64,000 nucleotides of DNA from Mesobacillus sp. AQ2 (GCF_030122805.1 NZ_CP126080.1:1679001-1743000), one strand, 5' to 3'; counted from the first letter of the stretch, positions 1 through 8,800 are shown. Notes: a model not told the origin generated them from the letters alone. Numbers and translations are program-made.

Positions 1-207
1 ATCAACCATCCGGAAGTTGCAATCCTTGGAATTGGCCGCATCGCAGAAAAGCCTGTAGTAAAAGATGGTGAGATCGTTGCTGCTCCAGTACTTGCACTAT
101 CTCTAAGCTTCGATCACCGTATGATTGACGGAGCTACTGCACAGCACGCATTGAACCATATCAAGCGCCTGTTGAACGATCCAGAACTATTGTTAATGGA
201 GGGGTAA
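1..207 (+). CDS. pdhC: Pyruvate dehydrogenase E2, dihydrolipoamide acetyltransferase (C-terminal end only)
   Basis: The window opens inside this gene; the last 68 codons are visible. They encode the end of the acyltransferase catalytic domain, including the DHRMIDG segment that carries the active-site His and Asp of the 2-oxo acid dehydrogenase E2 family. E2 moves the acetyl group from lipoyl-lysine to CoA in the pyruvate dehydrogenase complex. The pyruvate complex, rather than the 2-oxoglutarate or branched-chain one, is inferred from the position before pdhD and the downstream speA/ykt synteny. The stop lies 3 bases before the pdhD start, so the two are co-transcribed. Confidence 0.95.
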   Translation: MNHPEVAILGIGRIAEKPVVKDGEIVAAPVLALSLSFDHRMIDGATAQHALNHIKRLLNDPELLLMEG

Positions 208-210
208 TAA

Positions 211-1620
211 ATGGTAGTAGGAGATTTTCCAATCGAAACTGATACTCTTGTCATCGGTGCCGGCCCTGGCGGATATGTGGCAGCCATTCGCGCTGCCCAG
301 CTGGGCCAAAAAGTAACAATCGTAGAAAAGGCGGTTCTTGGCGGTGTCTGCCTGAACGTCGGATGTATTCCATCTAAAGCTTTGATTTCGGCTGGTCACA
401 GATACGAAAATGCAAAACACTCAGAAGACATGGGCGTTAAAGCAGAAAACGTTACGCTTGACTTTTCAAAAGTACAAGAGTTCAAAACAGGAGTAGTCAA
501 GAAATTGACTGGCGGCGTTGAAGGATTGTTAAAAGGCAATAAAATCGATATTGTTAAAGGCGAAGCGTACTTCGTGGATGCCAATACAATTCGTGTGATG
601 GATGAAAATTCAGCCCAGACATATACTTTCAAGAACGCTATCCTTGCTACTGGATCCCGCCCAATTGAGATCCCGGCTTTCAAATTCTCTAAGCGTGTGC
701 TTGATTCTACTGGTGCATTGAATCTTCAGGAGCTTCCTGAGAGCATTGTTGTCATCGGCGGAGGCTATATCGGCACAGAGCTTGGCGGTGCATATGCAAG
801 CTTCGGCACGAAGGTGACAATCCTAGAAGGTGCTGACGAAATCTTGAATGGTTTCGAAAAGCAAATGTCTTCACTTGTGAAAAAGAACCTTAAGAAAAAG
901 GGCGCAGAAGTGATTACGAAGGCCCTTGCCAAGGGTGTTGAAGAAAGTGAAACTGGCGTAACTGTAACCTATGAAGTAAAAGGTGAAGAGCAAAAAGTAG
1001 AAGCAGACTACGTATTTGTCATGGTAGGCAGAAAGCCAAACACTGACGAACTTGGCCTTGAGCAAGTAGGAATTGAAATGACTGATCGTGGTGTGATCAA
1101 AATCGACAAGCAATGCCGCACAAATGTCAGCAACATTTACGCAATTGGCGACATTGTTGAAGGACCGCCACTGGCTCATAAGGCATCTTACGAAGGTAAG
1201 ATTGCTGCTGAGGCAATCGCTGGACACCCTTCAGAAATCGATTACCTGGCAATCCCTGCTGTCGTATTCTCTGACCCAGAATTAGCTTCTGTAGGTTATT
1301 CTGAAAAAGAAGCAAAGGATGCGGGCATCGATATTAAAGCAGCGAAATTCCCATTTGCTGCAAACGGCCGTGCACTTTCACTTAATCAGACTGACGGCTT
1401 CCTGAAGCTGATCACTCGTAAGGAAGATGATATCGTCATCGGTGCGCAAATTGCAGGCCCTAATGCTTCTGATATGATTGCAGAACTTGGTCTGGCAATA
1501 GAAGCAGGAATGACTGCTGAAGATCTGGCAATGACCATCCACGCTCACCCAACATTAGGTGAAATTACGATGGAAGCAGCAGAAGTTGCGCTTGGAAATC
1601 CAATTCATATCATAAAATAA
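211..1620 (+). CDS. pdhD: Dihydrolipoamide dehydrogenase (E3 of pyruvate dehydrogenase)
   Basis: This 469-residue flavoprotein reoxidises dihydrolipoamide on E2 and passes electrons through FAD to NAD+. Visible are the FAD-binding GAGPGG (about 16-21), the redox-active disulfide in [13 protein letters not shown] (Cys47 and Cys52), an NAD-binding GGGYIG near 183-188, and the C-terminal HAHPTLGE whose His446 is the catalytic base. Length is normal for the family. The start follows GGAGGGG and lies 3 bases after the pdhC stop. A strong hairpin terminator closes the operon. Confidence 0.98.
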   Translation: MVVGDFPIETDTLVIGAGPGGYVAAIRAAQLGQKVTIVEKAVLGGVCLNVGCIPSKALISAGHRYENAKHSEDMGVKAENVTLDFSKVQEFKTGVVKKLTGGVEGLLKGNKIDIVKGEAYFVDANTIRVMDENSAQTYTFKNAILATGSRPIEIPAFKFSKRVLDSTGALNLQELPESIVVIGGGYIGTELGGAYASFGTKVTILEGADEILNGFEKQMSSLVKKNLKKKGAEVITKALAKGVEESETGVTVTYEVKGEEQKVEADYVFVMVGRKPNTDELGLEQVGIEMTDRGVIKIDKQCRTNVSNIYAIGDIVEGPPLAHKASYEGKIAAEAIAGHPSEIDYLAIPAVVFSDPELASVGYSEKEAKDAGIDIKAAKFPFAANGRALSLNQTDGFLKLITRKEDDIVIGAQIAGPNASDMIAELGLAIEAGMTAEDLAMTIHAHPTLGEITMEAAEVALGNPIHIIK

Positions 1621-1631
1621 AATCAAATAAA

Positions 1632-1664
1632 AAAATCCTTTCCATTCTGGGAAGGATTTTTTTT
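1632..1664 (+). terminator. Intrinsic terminator of the pdh operon
   Basis: A 12-bp stem (AAAATCCTTTCC with GGGAAGGATTTT, one wobble), 5-base loop and T-run. A-rich flanks suggest it also serves the convergent lipoprotein gene. Confidence 0.9.
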
Positions 1665-2040
1665 ATTCATGATTCAAAACAGCAGAGATCGGCTCAATAA
1701 TCTGTTCTTTAGTGGCACTTCCATTTACATTCGCGAGCACCTGGTCACGGTGGACAATCAGGATGGCCGGGAACTTTTTCTCTTTAAGAAGATCATGGTA
1801 TTGATTAGCCTTTGCAGCTGGAATGACAACAATGTTATCAAATTCTGCGGGATATTCCTTCTTTAACTCTATGATTGCATCATAGTAGGATGATTCTTGC
1901 TTGTAATTCTCTTCATCAGAAAAAAAGACAACCTGTTTTATGTCTTCATTCAGCACCAGTTTGTCTGAATTGTTGACCGGATTGCATGAAGCCGTCAGAA
2001 AAAGGAACGTAGTGACAAAAACAAAAGATAAGCTTTTCAT
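1663..2040 (-). CDS. Small lipoprotein of unknown function
   Basis: A 125-residue protein with a lipoprotein signal peptide: Lys2, hydrophobic core and lipobox LTASC with Cys19 as the lipidation site, so it should be anchored outside the membrane. The mature part (VVFFSDEENY, then IVVIPAAKANQYHDLL, then FPAILIVHRDQVLANVNG) has the alternating strand/helix look of a thioredoxin-like fold but no CxxC. I do not recognise a named family. It converges on pdhD and shares its terminator region. Confidence 0.75.
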   Translation of the reverse strand: MKSLSFVFVTTFLFLTASCNPVNNSDKLVLNEDIKQVVFFSDEENYKQESSYYDAIIELKKEYPAEFDNIVVIPAAKANQYHDLLKEKKFPAILIVHRDQVLANVNGSATKEQIIEPISAVLNHE

Positions 2041-2256
2041 TTATCTTTGCCTCACTTTTTTAGATTATGTTTCCTCTGGATAACTAGTTGTCCATATTCT
2101 ATCACAGCAATTTCCAAAAGAATGGAATGTTATTGAAATGTTACATAATTGAAAAATATTCTTCCATCCAGTACATATACTAGTAAAAAAGATCAGATGT
2201 TTAGCAGTTTGCTGGTCGGGAAAGATAAACTAGACATGGTGGTGGAGGGTTTGAAG

Positions 2257-2490
2257 GTGTATACTGTTTTACTGCTTCAATCACTCATATGGAGTGGATA
2301 TACCTTAACGGAATGGCTATCCAAACACGATCATCCGATTTATAATGGTATTATGTTCATTGTGTTTTTTTATCTGGCAATAATAATCGGAAATTATATA
2401 ATGAAATCGGCAAGGAAAACATTTTTGATTACCATTCTAAGTCTTGCCCTTTATGTGTCTTTTCATTTAACAATGTCTCTCATTATATAA
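2257..2490 (+). CDS. Small membrane protein of unknown function
   Basis: The frame is open from a TTG at 2149, but the only good ribosome site (GGAGGG at 2244-2249) sits 7 bases before a GTG at 2257, giving a 77-residue product. It has three hydrophobic stretches: VLLLQSLIWSGY, IMFIVFFYLAIIIGNYI and FLITILSLALYVSFHLTM. These suggest two or three membrane passes. No family recognised. It precedes a polysaccharide deacetylase gene, which starts 76 bases after its stop. Confidence 0.55.
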   Translation: MYTVLLLQSLIWSGYTLTEWLSKHDHPIYNGIMFIVFFYLAIIIGNYIMKSARKTFLITILSLALYVSFHLTMSLII

Positions 2491-2566
2491 TATGGGAAAC
2501 CATCCCGGAAAATCGCCATTAATTCATCAGCATTGTCAGCAAGATACACAGCAGGAGGGGAAAGGG

Positions 2567-3439
2567 TTGAATAGAACAATATCATATATGCTCACTGCTT
2601 CGTTATTGCTAGCTGGCTGCAGTGCGGCTGAGGATGCTCAAAAACCAAAAGAGACAGATGAAGTGAAGAATGAAAAAGTCGATAAGGAAGAAAAAGCAGC
2701 TGAGAAAACAACGGAAAATAAAAATGAAGAGCAGGTAGAAGAAACGTCAGAAGATGTTCAAGAGAGTGTGGAAGTGGAACAAAGCACACCACAGTATCGA
2801 ATGAAAACTGATTTTTCGATTGAAAATATTGAAAATCCCGATGAAAAAATTGTTTTGCTGACGATCGATGATGCGCCGGATAAAAATGCTCTTGAGATGG
2901 CGAAAACATTGAAGGCGTTAAATGTTAATGCGATCTTTTTTGTGAATGGGCATTTTCTTGATACTCCAGAAGAAGGGGAAGTGTTGAAGGAGATTCACAA
3001 GATGGGTTTTGTGATTGGCAATCATACATATAACCACAAATCATTGAAGGATTTATCGATGGAACAACAAAGAAAAGAAATTGTGGATCTTAACGATCGA
3101 GTGGAAGAACTGATAGGCGAAAGGCCGCATTTTTTCAGGGCGCCATTTGGGATGAATACAGATTTCAGCAAACAGCTAGCTGCTGACGAAAAGATGCTGG
3201 TCATGAACTGGACTTATGGTTACGATTGGGAGCAAGACTATCAATCCAAGGACGCCCTGGCTGATATCATGATAAATACTCCATTTTTGAGGAATGGTGC
3301 CAATTTGCTCATGCATGACAGGAAATGGACAAGCGAGGCATTGAGGGATATCGTGAAGGGACTGCAAGATAAAGGTTATAAAATTGTAGATCCTTCACAA
3401 ATAGAAACGCCAGCAAATAGCGAAACGGCTGCTCATTAG
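2567..3439 (+). CDS. Polysaccharide deacetylase (NodB family) lipoprotein
   Basis: A 290-residue secreted lipoprotein. The TTG start at 2567 follows AGGAGGGG by 6 bases; the frame stays open to an ATG at 2492 that has no ribosome site. The signal peptide ends in LLLAGC (Cys18). A Lys/Glu-rich linker (about 20-75) precedes a NodB domain. The catalytic and metal motif is LLTIDDAP (the family's TFDD) and the metal histidines are in NHTYNH. Such enzymes remove N-acetyl groups from peptidoglycan or other glycans outside the cell; the substrate cannot be read here. Confidence 0.88.
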   Translation: MNRTISYMLTASLLLAGCSAAEDAQKPKETDEVKNEKVDKEEKAAEKTTENKNEEQVEETSEDVQESVEVEQSTPQYRMKTDFSIENIENPDEKIVLLTIDDAPDKNALEMAKTLKALNVNAIFFVNGHFLDTPEEGEVLKEIHKMGFVIGNHTYNHKSLKDLSMEQQRKEIVDLNDRVEELIGERPHFFRAPFGMNTDFSKQLAADEKMLVMNWTYGYDWEQDYQSKDALADIMINTPFLRNGANLLMHDRKWTSEALRDIVKGLQDKGYKIVDPSQIETPANSETAAH

Positions 3440-3455
3440 CAGCCGTTTCGTTTTT
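3421..3455 (+). terminator. Intrinsic terminator after the deacetylase gene
   Basis: CGAAACGGCTGCT pairs perfectly with AGCAGCCGTTTCG across a 4-base loop and is followed by five T. The stem includes the stop codon. Confidence 0.93.
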
Positions 3456-3467
3456 AGAGGGAGGTTA

Positions 3468-3902
3468 TTATTTGCGAGGGTAGAAGTACATGATTCTCCC
3501 ATTGAATAAATGCAGTTCGCCCTGCAATTTTTTCCCGATGAATTTGCTGAATTCGTTTGCTTTTCCCTTATCGCCAGCAGTTGCAGTGGGAGGAAGGGTG
3601 ATTTGTATGTATGATTGTTCGCGCTCAGAGCCGTCCTCATTGACAACGCTTTCTTTGTCGATACCAATCAAAATTGCATTGTAACGGTCCTGGGATGATT
3701 GCAGGTAAAACCATGTACCTTTACCATCTTCTTTTTCCTTCAATTCATATGGAAACGCCGAGTTTTCATAATTCCAGGCTACCTGGTCGCCTGTCTTTGA
3801 GGTGATTTCTTTGTAATAATTAAATAAATCTTTAAGTTCTTCGGTGGAAATGGCTTGCTGAGATGATGATGGAACAAGTTTTATATAAGCATTACTAGAC
3901 AT
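3468..3902 (-). CDS. DUF1885-like conserved protein
   Basis: A 144-residue soluble protein beginning MSSNAYIKLVPSSS, with a following YYKEITSKTGDQVAWNYE segment. I associate this pattern with the DUF1885 family of Bacillaceae (from memory, not verified). No signal peptide, membrane segment or catalytic motif is seen. AAAGGGG precedes the ATG at a normal distance. Convergent with the deacetylase gene. Confidence 0.65.
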   Translation of the reverse strand: MSSNAYIKLVPSSSQQAISTEELKDLFNYYKEITSKTGDQVAWNYENSAFPYELKEKEDGKGTWFYLQSSQDRYNAILIGIDKESVVNEDGSEREQSYIQITLPPTATAGDKGKANEFSKFIGKKLQGELHLFNGRIMYFYPRK

Positions 3903-4059
3903 CGTCCAATCCCCTTTTCCTATCTATTCCTTCCCATTTTATCACTCCTGAAAAAGTGTGCCAATAGAATAAAAGCTTTTTAGCTTTACTTGCACTTGCC
4001 TTTTTGTCAAAATAGAATTATAATAATATTCTAAATATTTAATTTTAAGGAGGAGGCTT

Positions 4060-4359
4060 ATGGAACTATTCGAAAAGCTTTATGACGAGCACGAAAAGGT
4101 TCATGTCAGGTTTGTGGGGTTCACCACGTATGACACCCGTTATGACTTTGGGATCGTGTATACCAATATGTTTTTCGGAAAACCGCTTGTAGTCTGCATG
4201 CAGACAGGACGTTCAGCACTCCTCGACCCAAAGGACATAGAAGACATAGAATTTTTACAGAAAGCATTCCATATTACAGAAGTCCGGCAGGCTGAGGACC
4301 TTGCGCTGTTTTTTAACGAAGAATTGCCAACAGCCCCATTCCAGACTCAATATGAATAA
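4060..4359 (+). CDS. DUF3055 family cytoplasmic protein
   Basis: A 99-residue protein (VRFVGFTTYDTRYDFGIVYTNMFFGKPLVVCMQTGRSALLDP) matching my memory of the DUF3055/SAV0927 family of Firmicutes. Function unknown. AAGGAGGAGG ends 4 bases before the ATG. It is a single-gene unit with its own terminator, just upstream of the SR1 locus. Confidence 0.75.
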   Translation: MELFEKLYDEHEKVHVRFVGFTTYDTRYDFGIVYTNMFFGKPLVVCMQTGRSALLDPKDIEDIEFLQKAFHITEVRQAEDLALFFNEELPTAPFQTQYE

Positions 4360-4371
4360 GATTATGAAGAG

Positions 4372-4398
4372 AACAGGCCTGCTGCAGGTCTGTTTTAA
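4372..4398 (+). terminator. Intrinsic terminator after the DUF3055 gene
   Basis: AACAGGCCTGC pairs with GCAGGTCTGTT, followed by TTTTAATTTTT. Confidence 0.8.
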
Positions 4399-4496
4399 TT
4401 TTTGGGAAACTTTTTTAGATTGACCTTTTCATATTTCCTTCATGCTAACGTTCCTGTCTCGGTAATTATAAGCCTTTGTAATTGCTTGAAGTCAAA

Positions 4497-4611
4497 AGTG
4501 TCATACTAATAGAAGTTAAAACATATAATGTGTTTGAGTATTACATAAATTGCCTTTAAAAAAATAAAAGTGTTATACAATTTAGGCTTGAAATCTTAAT
4601 AGTGTTATATT
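4497..4611 (+). promoter_or_regulatory. Three CcpN-like operator boxes upstream of SR1
   Basis: AGTGTCATACT (4497-4507), AGTGTTATACA (4569-4579) and AGTGTTATATT (4601-4611) each match 10 of 11 positions of the CcpN consensus as I remember it (TRTGHYATAYW), all missing only the first T. The third box overlaps the spacer and first -10 base of the SR1 promoter. CcpN represses sr1 and gluconeogenic genes during growth on glucose in B. subtilis. Operator function here is inferred. Confidence 0.7.
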
Positions 4612-4616
4612 ATTAT
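4588..4616 (+). promoter_or_regulatory. Sigma-A promoter of SR1
   Basis: TTGAAA (4588-4593), 17-base spacer, TATTAT (4611-4616). Transcription is predicted to begin near 4623. Confidence 0.75.
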
Positions 4617-4630
4617 ATAAGCAGAAGATG

Positions 4631-4644
4631 TTAAAGCGCTTTCA
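4631..4644 (+). promoter_or_regulatory. cre-like CcpA site in the SR1 leader
   Basis: TTAAAGCGCTTTCA differs from the palindromic cre TGAAAGCGCTTTCA at one base. It lies about 10 bases after the predicted SR1 start, where bound CcpA would block elongation. Confidence 0.6.
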
Positions 4645-4673
4645 CAATTCAAAATGAAAAGGGGTTTGAAAAG

Positions 4674-4796
4674 ATGGGCACAATCGTTTGTCAAACTTGC
4701 AATTCTACAATTGACCATTTCGAAGATGAGAAAGTAACGGTGTTATATTCAAAAAAATGCAATTGCTGCGACCATGAAGGTGCAGAGGAAAGATAA
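4674..4796 (+). CDS. sr1P: SR1P, GapA-binding peptide encoded by SR1
   Basis: A 40-residue ORF too short for most callers. It begins MGTIVCQTCN, continues HFEDEKVTVLY and ends with a CNCC cluster. The conserved opening, HFEDEKVT segment and two cysteine pairs match what I recall of B. subtilis SR1P, which binds glyceraldehyde-3-phosphate dehydrogenase GapA and promotes its association with RNase J1. AAAAGGGG at 4657-4664 is placed 9 bases before the ATG. The cysteines could bind zinc (inference). Confidence 0.88.
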   Translation: MGTIVCQTCNSTIDHFEDEKVTVLYSKKCNCCDHEGAEER

Positions 4797-4805
4797 GAAT
4801 AGACA

Positions 4806-4839
4806 AAAGGGCATGCGCACTGCATGCCCTTCTTTTTTA
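4806..4839. terminator. Bidirectional terminator between SR1 and speA
   Basis: AAGGGCATGC pairs perfectly with GCATGCCCTT across a 5-base loop, followed by CTTTTTT. The speA stop codon lies in the T-run, and the A-rich left flank serves as its T-run on the other strand. Confidence 0.93.
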
Positions 4840-6306
4840 TCTGATCGCTTTGTGTTCCTTGATCACTCGGAATGATTTAAGTTCATCATCCTCAGGTCCT
4901 TGTACAGGAAGGCCAGCTTCCATATTGGTCTTGATATAAACAAGGTTTTCTTTGGTGATGATTTCGCCAGGAATGAAAATCGGTATTCCTGGAGGATATA
5001 CCATCACGAATTCGGCAATGATTCGTCCTTCTGATTCCTCGACAGGAACAACCTCTGTATCAGCGTAAAAAGCATCTCTAGGTGTCAAAGCCAATAATGG
5101 AATATCAGGCAGCATGACCTCGGCATGGACTTTTTCAGCTAGATGATGGAATTCCTTTGAGAGCTCACCCAATGCCTTTACAAGAATATCAGCTTCTTTC
5201 TGGGTGTCACCAGGCGTGATGATGCACAGGATATTATACAAGTCTGAGAGTTCAACTTCGATATTGTATTTTTCGCGAAGCCATTTTTCGACCTCGTATC
5301 CTGTGATATTCAGATCCTTGATGCTGATGAGAACTTTCGTTGGATCAAAATCATATGTCGCGTTTGTACCAAGCAGGTCTTCACCAGGACAGTAAAGATG
5401 TTCGATTTCGTTTACCTGCCTGCGAATCCATTGAGCCAATTTGATTGTCCTGTCAATAATGTCCATTCCTTCGGTAGCAAGCCTTCTCCGCGCCGTATCT
5501 AATGATGCAAGCAGCAAATAGGAAGTAGAGGTGGTCGTCAGCATGCTGATGATTGATTGGACACGCTTTGCTGAAACCAGGCCTTCTTTAACATTCAGGA
5601 TAGAGCTTTGGGTCATCGAACCGCCAAGCTTGTGCACGCTGGTTGCAGCCATATCGGCACCTGCCTGCATGGCGGATAGCGGGAGATCCTCATGGAAATG
5701 AATGTGGACACCATGCGCTTCATCCACAAGTACGGGAACATCATATGAATGAGCAATCTCCACAATCTTCTTTAAATCGGCAGCAAAGCCGAAGTATGTT
5801 GGATTAATTACCAGCAAGCCTTTTGCATCTGGATGCTGCTCTAGAGCCTTTTCAACAGAGTCAGTTGAAATACCGTGAGAAATACCCAATTTTTTATCGA
5901 TCTCTGGATGGATGAAAATTGGAATGGCACCGGAAAAAACGATTGCGGACATGATTGATTTGTGCACGTTCCGCGGAACGATGATTTTATCTCCAGGTCC
6001 GCATACAGTCATGATCATGGTCATGATTGCGCCGCTTGTCCCCTGTACTGAAAAGAAAGTATGGTCCGCGCCGAAAGCTTCAGCTGCCAGCTCCTGTGCC
6101 TGCTTGATGATCCCTTTTGGTGAATGAAGATCGTCAAGGGGGCCGATATTGATCAAGTCAATCGACAAGGCATTATCGCCGATGAACTCGCGGAACTCAG
6201 GGTCAATCCCGCTGCCTTTTTTATGTCCAGGTATATGAAACTGGATCGGATTCTTTTCTGCGTGCTTCAACAGGCTAGTAAATAGTGGTGTTTCGTATTG
6301 TGACAA
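4837..6306 (-). CDS. speA: Arginine decarboxylase
   Basis: A 489-residue PLP enzyme of the Orn/Lys/Arg decarboxylase class-I family, closely resembling B. subtilis SpeA from memory. It converts arginine to agmatine, the first step of spermidine synthesis. Visible are FHIPGHKKG (23-31), DEAHGVH (195-201) and the PLP lysine Lys226 in SVHKLGGS. It starts at TTG; AGAGGTG lies about 10 bases upstream. It converges on SR1, whose known target AhrC regulates arginine catabolism, so the arrangement keeps arginine-linked functions together. Confidence 0.93.
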   Translation of the reverse strand: MSQYETPLFTSLLKHAEKNPIQFHIPGHKKGSGIDPEFREFIGDNALSIDLINIGPLDDLHSPKGIIKQAQELAAEAFGADHTFFSVQGTSGAIMTMIMTVCGPGDKIIVPRNVHKSIMSAIVFSGAIPIFIHPEIDKKLGISHGISTDSVEKALEQHPDAKGLLVINPTYFGFAADLKKIVEIAHSYDVPVLVDEAHGVHIHFHEDLPLSAMQAGADMAATSVHKLGGSMTQSSILNVKEGLVSAKRVQSIISMLTTTSTSYLLLASLDTARRRLATEGMDIIDRTIKLAQWIRRQVNEIEHLYCPGEDLLGTNATYDFDPTKVLISIKDLNITGYEVEKWLREKYNIEVELSDLYNILCIITPGDTQKEADILVKALGELSKEFHHLAEKVHAEVMLPDIPLLALTPRDAFYADTEVVPVEESEGRIIAEFVMVYPPGIPIFIPGEIITKENLVYIKTNMEAGLPVQGPEDDELKSFRVIKEHKAIR

Positions 6307-6526
6307 TGGATGATCACACCTCTTTATTGTATTGGATTTCCTTTTTATAGGTTATGATTATTGATCAGCTTTTAAAAAAATAAAACACATGCATTATAGC
6401 ACTAATCAAGGTGTTTGCAAAGAATTTCAAAATACAAGGAATACGGTAATCTTGCTTAAAGAAAACAGGAATTCTGCCTCCTATAATAGAAGTAGTAATG
6501 AAACAAGCATATGAAGGAGAGGGAAT

Positions 6527-7486
6527 ATGAACTGGAATACTGAAGTAACGAACCTATTAGGAATACAATACCCGATTATCCAGGGAGGACTCGCTTATCT
6601 TGCTTATTCTGAGCTTGCTGCGGCGGTATCGAATGCAGGAGGATTGGGACAGATCACTGCCATGTCACTTCCTGACCCTGATGCACTGAGAAATGAGATA
6701 CATAAAGTCAGGAAACTCACTGACAGGCCATTTGGGGTCAATTTTGCCATCGGACAGCATGGAAGGCCATTCTCACATTTCCTGGATGTAGCCATCGATG
6801 AAGGTGTACCAGTTATCTCAATGACAGGGGGCAACCCGGCACCAATTTTTGAACAATTAAAAGGGACCGACAGTAAAAAGCTCGTCCTGGTTGCAGCCAA
6901 AAGGCAAGCACAGAAAGCAGAGGAACTCGGTGCTGATGCAGTCATGGTAGTCGGTCAGGAAGGCGGCGGGCATCTTGGGAAGAGCGACATTGGCACGATG
7001 GTGCTGATTCCATCTGTAGTCGATGCCGTCAGCATCCCGGTTATTGCCTCAGGGGGAATTGGTGATGGAAGAGGTTTGATGGCTGCATTAAGCCTGGGCG
7101 CGCAGGGGATTGAAATGGGAACCCGCTTCATTGCAACAAAAGAATGTGTCCATGCGAACGAGCTGTACAAACAAAAACTGATTGAAGGAACAGAGAATGA
7201 CACGGCTGTGATAAAAAGAACACTGGGCATGCCAGCAAGGGCGATTGCCAATCCATTGACAGAAAAGATTCTGGAAATAGAGAAGCAAGGCGGAGGATAT
7301 GATGCCCTGAAGGAGCTGATCAGCGGAACGGCAAACCGCAAATATATTTATGAAGGAGACCAGGAAAACGGTTTTGGCTGGGCCGGACAGGTTATGGGAT
7401 TGATCAAAGACTCACCTACAGTCGCTGAGCTTTTCGAAAGGATCATTAAAGAAGCAGAGGCAATCAGAACATCCTGGGGAAGATAA
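6527..7486 (+). CDS. Nitronate monooxygenase / FMN-dependent oxidoreductase
   Basis: A 319-residue TIM-barrel flavoprotein of the 2-nitropropane dioxygenase/FabK superfamily. Motifs: PIIQGG near 16-21, QEGGGHLG (144-151) with the family's conserved His, ASGGIGDGRG (174-183) and GAQGIEMGTRF (191-201), the last two for FMN phosphate. Members oxidise nitronates or act as FabK-type enoyl-ACP reductases. The QEGGGH motif favours the nitronate group, but substrate is not provable. GGAGAGGG precedes the ATG. It stands alone between speA (divergent) and yktA. Confidence 0.85.
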   Translation: MNWNTEVTNLLGIQYPIIQGGLAYLAYSELAAAVSNAGGLGQITAMSLPDPDALRNEIHKVRKLTDRPFGVNFAIGQHGRPFSHFLDVAIDEGVPVISMTGGNPAPIFEQLKGTDSKKLVLVAAKRQAQKAEELGADAVMVVGQEGGGHLGKSDIGTMVLIPSVVDAVSIPVIASGGIGDGRGLMAALSLGAQGIEMGTRFIATKECVHANELYKQKLIEGTENDTAVIKRTLGMPARAIANPLTEKILEIEKQGGGYDALKELISGTANRKYIYEGDQENGFGWAGQVMGLIKDSPTVAELFERIIKEAEAIRTSWGR

Positions 7487-7595
7487 AGCTCCGCCATGCT
7501 TGCGCTCACTGATAAATAAAGGTACAATCGATTAACATAATAAGGGTGCAAAGGGAAGTTTTCCTGCGCACAGCAAAAAAAGCAGGTGAGCACAG

Positions 7596-7886
7596 ATGGA
7601 ATACCAATATCCAATAGACTACACATGGTCGACCGATGAAATTGTCGATGTCATCCATTTTTACGAGTGCATTGAAAAAGCTCATGAAAAAGGGATCGAT
7701 CGCGACACTCTGCTTCAGGCTTATAGACGCTTTAAAGAGATTGTTCCGGGAAAAGCTGAGGAAAAGACACTCTTCAATGAATTTGAAGAAGTAAGCGGGT
7801 ATGTTTCTTACCAGGCAGTAAAAGAAATCAAACAAACAGGGACCGGCGAAAAGATTAAAGTCGCTCCGAAAAAGGCTAAAAGATAA
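7596..7886 (+). CDS. yktA: UPF0223 family protein YktA
   Basis: A 96-residue soluble protein ([19 protein letters not shown], then [19 protein letters not shown]) recognised as UPF0223/YktA from pattern and position. It is small and mostly helical, with a Lys-rich tail. Function unknown. AGGTGAG precedes the ATG. In B. subtilis yktA, yktB, ykzI and yktC follow speA in this order, as they do here. Confidence 0.88.
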   Translation: MEYQYPIDYTWSTDEIVDVIHFYECIEKAHEKGIDRDTLLQAYRRFKEIVPGKAEEKTLFNEFEEVSGYVSYQAVKEIKQTGTGEKIKVAPKKAKR

Positions 7887-7899
7887 TCTGTTGAAATCA

Positions 7900-7933
7900 A
7901 AGAAAGAGCCCAAGTAAAAATGGGCTCTTTCTT
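7900..7933 (+). terminator. Intrinsic terminator after yktA
   Basis: AAGAAAGAGCCCA pairs with TGGGCTCTTTCTT across an 8-base loop. Confidence 0.88.
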
Positions 7934-7936
7934 ATT

Positions 7937-8169
7937 GTCCAGCTCCGGCTCCTAATTCCTCGAGACGCTTGTCTAGTGGCACCTCCTAGAAACTCCGAAA
8001 CTTCAACTCCGCCGGCAGAAGCAAAAAGCGCTTCTTTGTCGGAGTCTCCAGTTTCTGCGTTTCTGGACAGTCGGCTATACTTTTCGGCTTCGGTCCTGCC
8101 AATGAAGTCAAAGAACGACTTCACTGTCAGGCCCTCCAGCGCTTGTCGGAATAGGGCAGTCGCCTACGT
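7937..8169. repeat. MITE-like, GC-rich intergenic repeat
   Basis: No gene lies between yktA and yktB. The stretch is more GC-rich than its surroundings and full of dyads: a 15-base arm pair at 8095-8131 (around GAAGTC...GACTTC, two mismatches) and imperfect ends (GGCTCCTAATTCC at left, GGAATAGGGCAGTCGCC at right). The opening GTCCAGCTCCGGCTCC and the GGTCCTGCCAATGAAG section are what I recall of dispersed Bacillaceae intergenic repeats. It ends 10 bases from the yktB stop. Not coding. Confidence 0.6.
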
Positions 8170-8179
8170 ATTTCATGGT

Positions 8180-8800
8180 TTAAGCCATTTTATATAGGGG
8201 TAATGTTTCTTTAAATACAAACTCTATTTTCGAAAGCATTTCTTCACCGCTTAGCTTGACGGCTTCCTCGCGAGGAATGTTCAATCCGCAAAGGATTTCA
8301 GCTTTTTTAACAGTTTGGAGACGCTTGAACATCGACAGAAGATCTTCTTTGGAAAGCTCACCATGCATAGTGGCTTCTGGCTTCATATGATCGCCTGACC
8401 AAAAGAAGTTTTTGGGAGTACGGGCAAAAATTGAATCAAGATCCTTTTCAAGTTTTTTCCCGATTGATTCCTTTTCAGGTGCTTCGTAAATTACGGCGAA
8501 CCAGATGAAGACATGAGTTTCCCAGAGGCCAATCTGGAAATGTGGCAGCATTTTATATCCTCTTGGATTGCTGGCAAAAGCGACCCAAGTATCCTTAGGT
8601 GGGTTCTTCGTTCTCCTGGCATGTTTGGCGACATGATAATGCATTTCCTCGCCGGCAATATTTGAAAGCGTTGGGGCGAAGTGATGGCCCAGTTGTTCCA
8701 GCTTGGGGCGGATCTGGGATTTTAAGGCCTCCATTCGTTCATCGAGACCGTCAATTTTAAAAACATCGAAATCTGCTTTTTCGAATCCTTGAAATGACAA
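8180..8800 (-). CDS. yktB: UPF0637/DUF1054 family protein YktB
   Basis: A 206-residue soluble protein matching Ykt[45 protein letters not shown] and the [13 protein letters not shown] segment typical of DUF1054. Function unknown; no catalytic motif assigned. GGAGG lies upstream of the ATG. Convergent with yktA across a repeat element. Confidence 0.9.
   Translation of the reverse strand: MSFQGFEKADFDVFKIDGLDERMEALKSQIRPKLEQLGHHFAPTLSNIAGEEMHYHVAKHARRTKNPPKDTWVAFASNPRGYKMLPHFQIGLWETHVFIWFAVIYEAPEKESIGKKLEKDLDSIFARTPKNFFWSGDHMKPEATMHGELSKEDLLSMFKRLQTVKKAEILCGLNIPREEAVKLSGEEMLSKIEFVFKETLPLYKMA

Larger units (their letters stand above)
4623..4839 (+). ncRNA. sr1: SR1 dual-function small RNA
   Basis: A transcript of about 215 nt is predicted from the promoter at 4588-4616 to the terminator at 4806-4839. 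It lies next to speA and carries the SR1P ORF, as in B. subtilis. There SR1 base-pairs with ahrC mRNA (arginine catabolism regulator), and its peptide SR1P binds GapA. The pairing region to ahrC cannot be checked because ahrC is outside the window. The 5' end is inferred. Confidence 0.8.

Noticed and set aside
871..1227. 118-codon ORF antisense to pdhD
   Set aside because: A shadow frame; pdhD is complete and conserved on the other strand.
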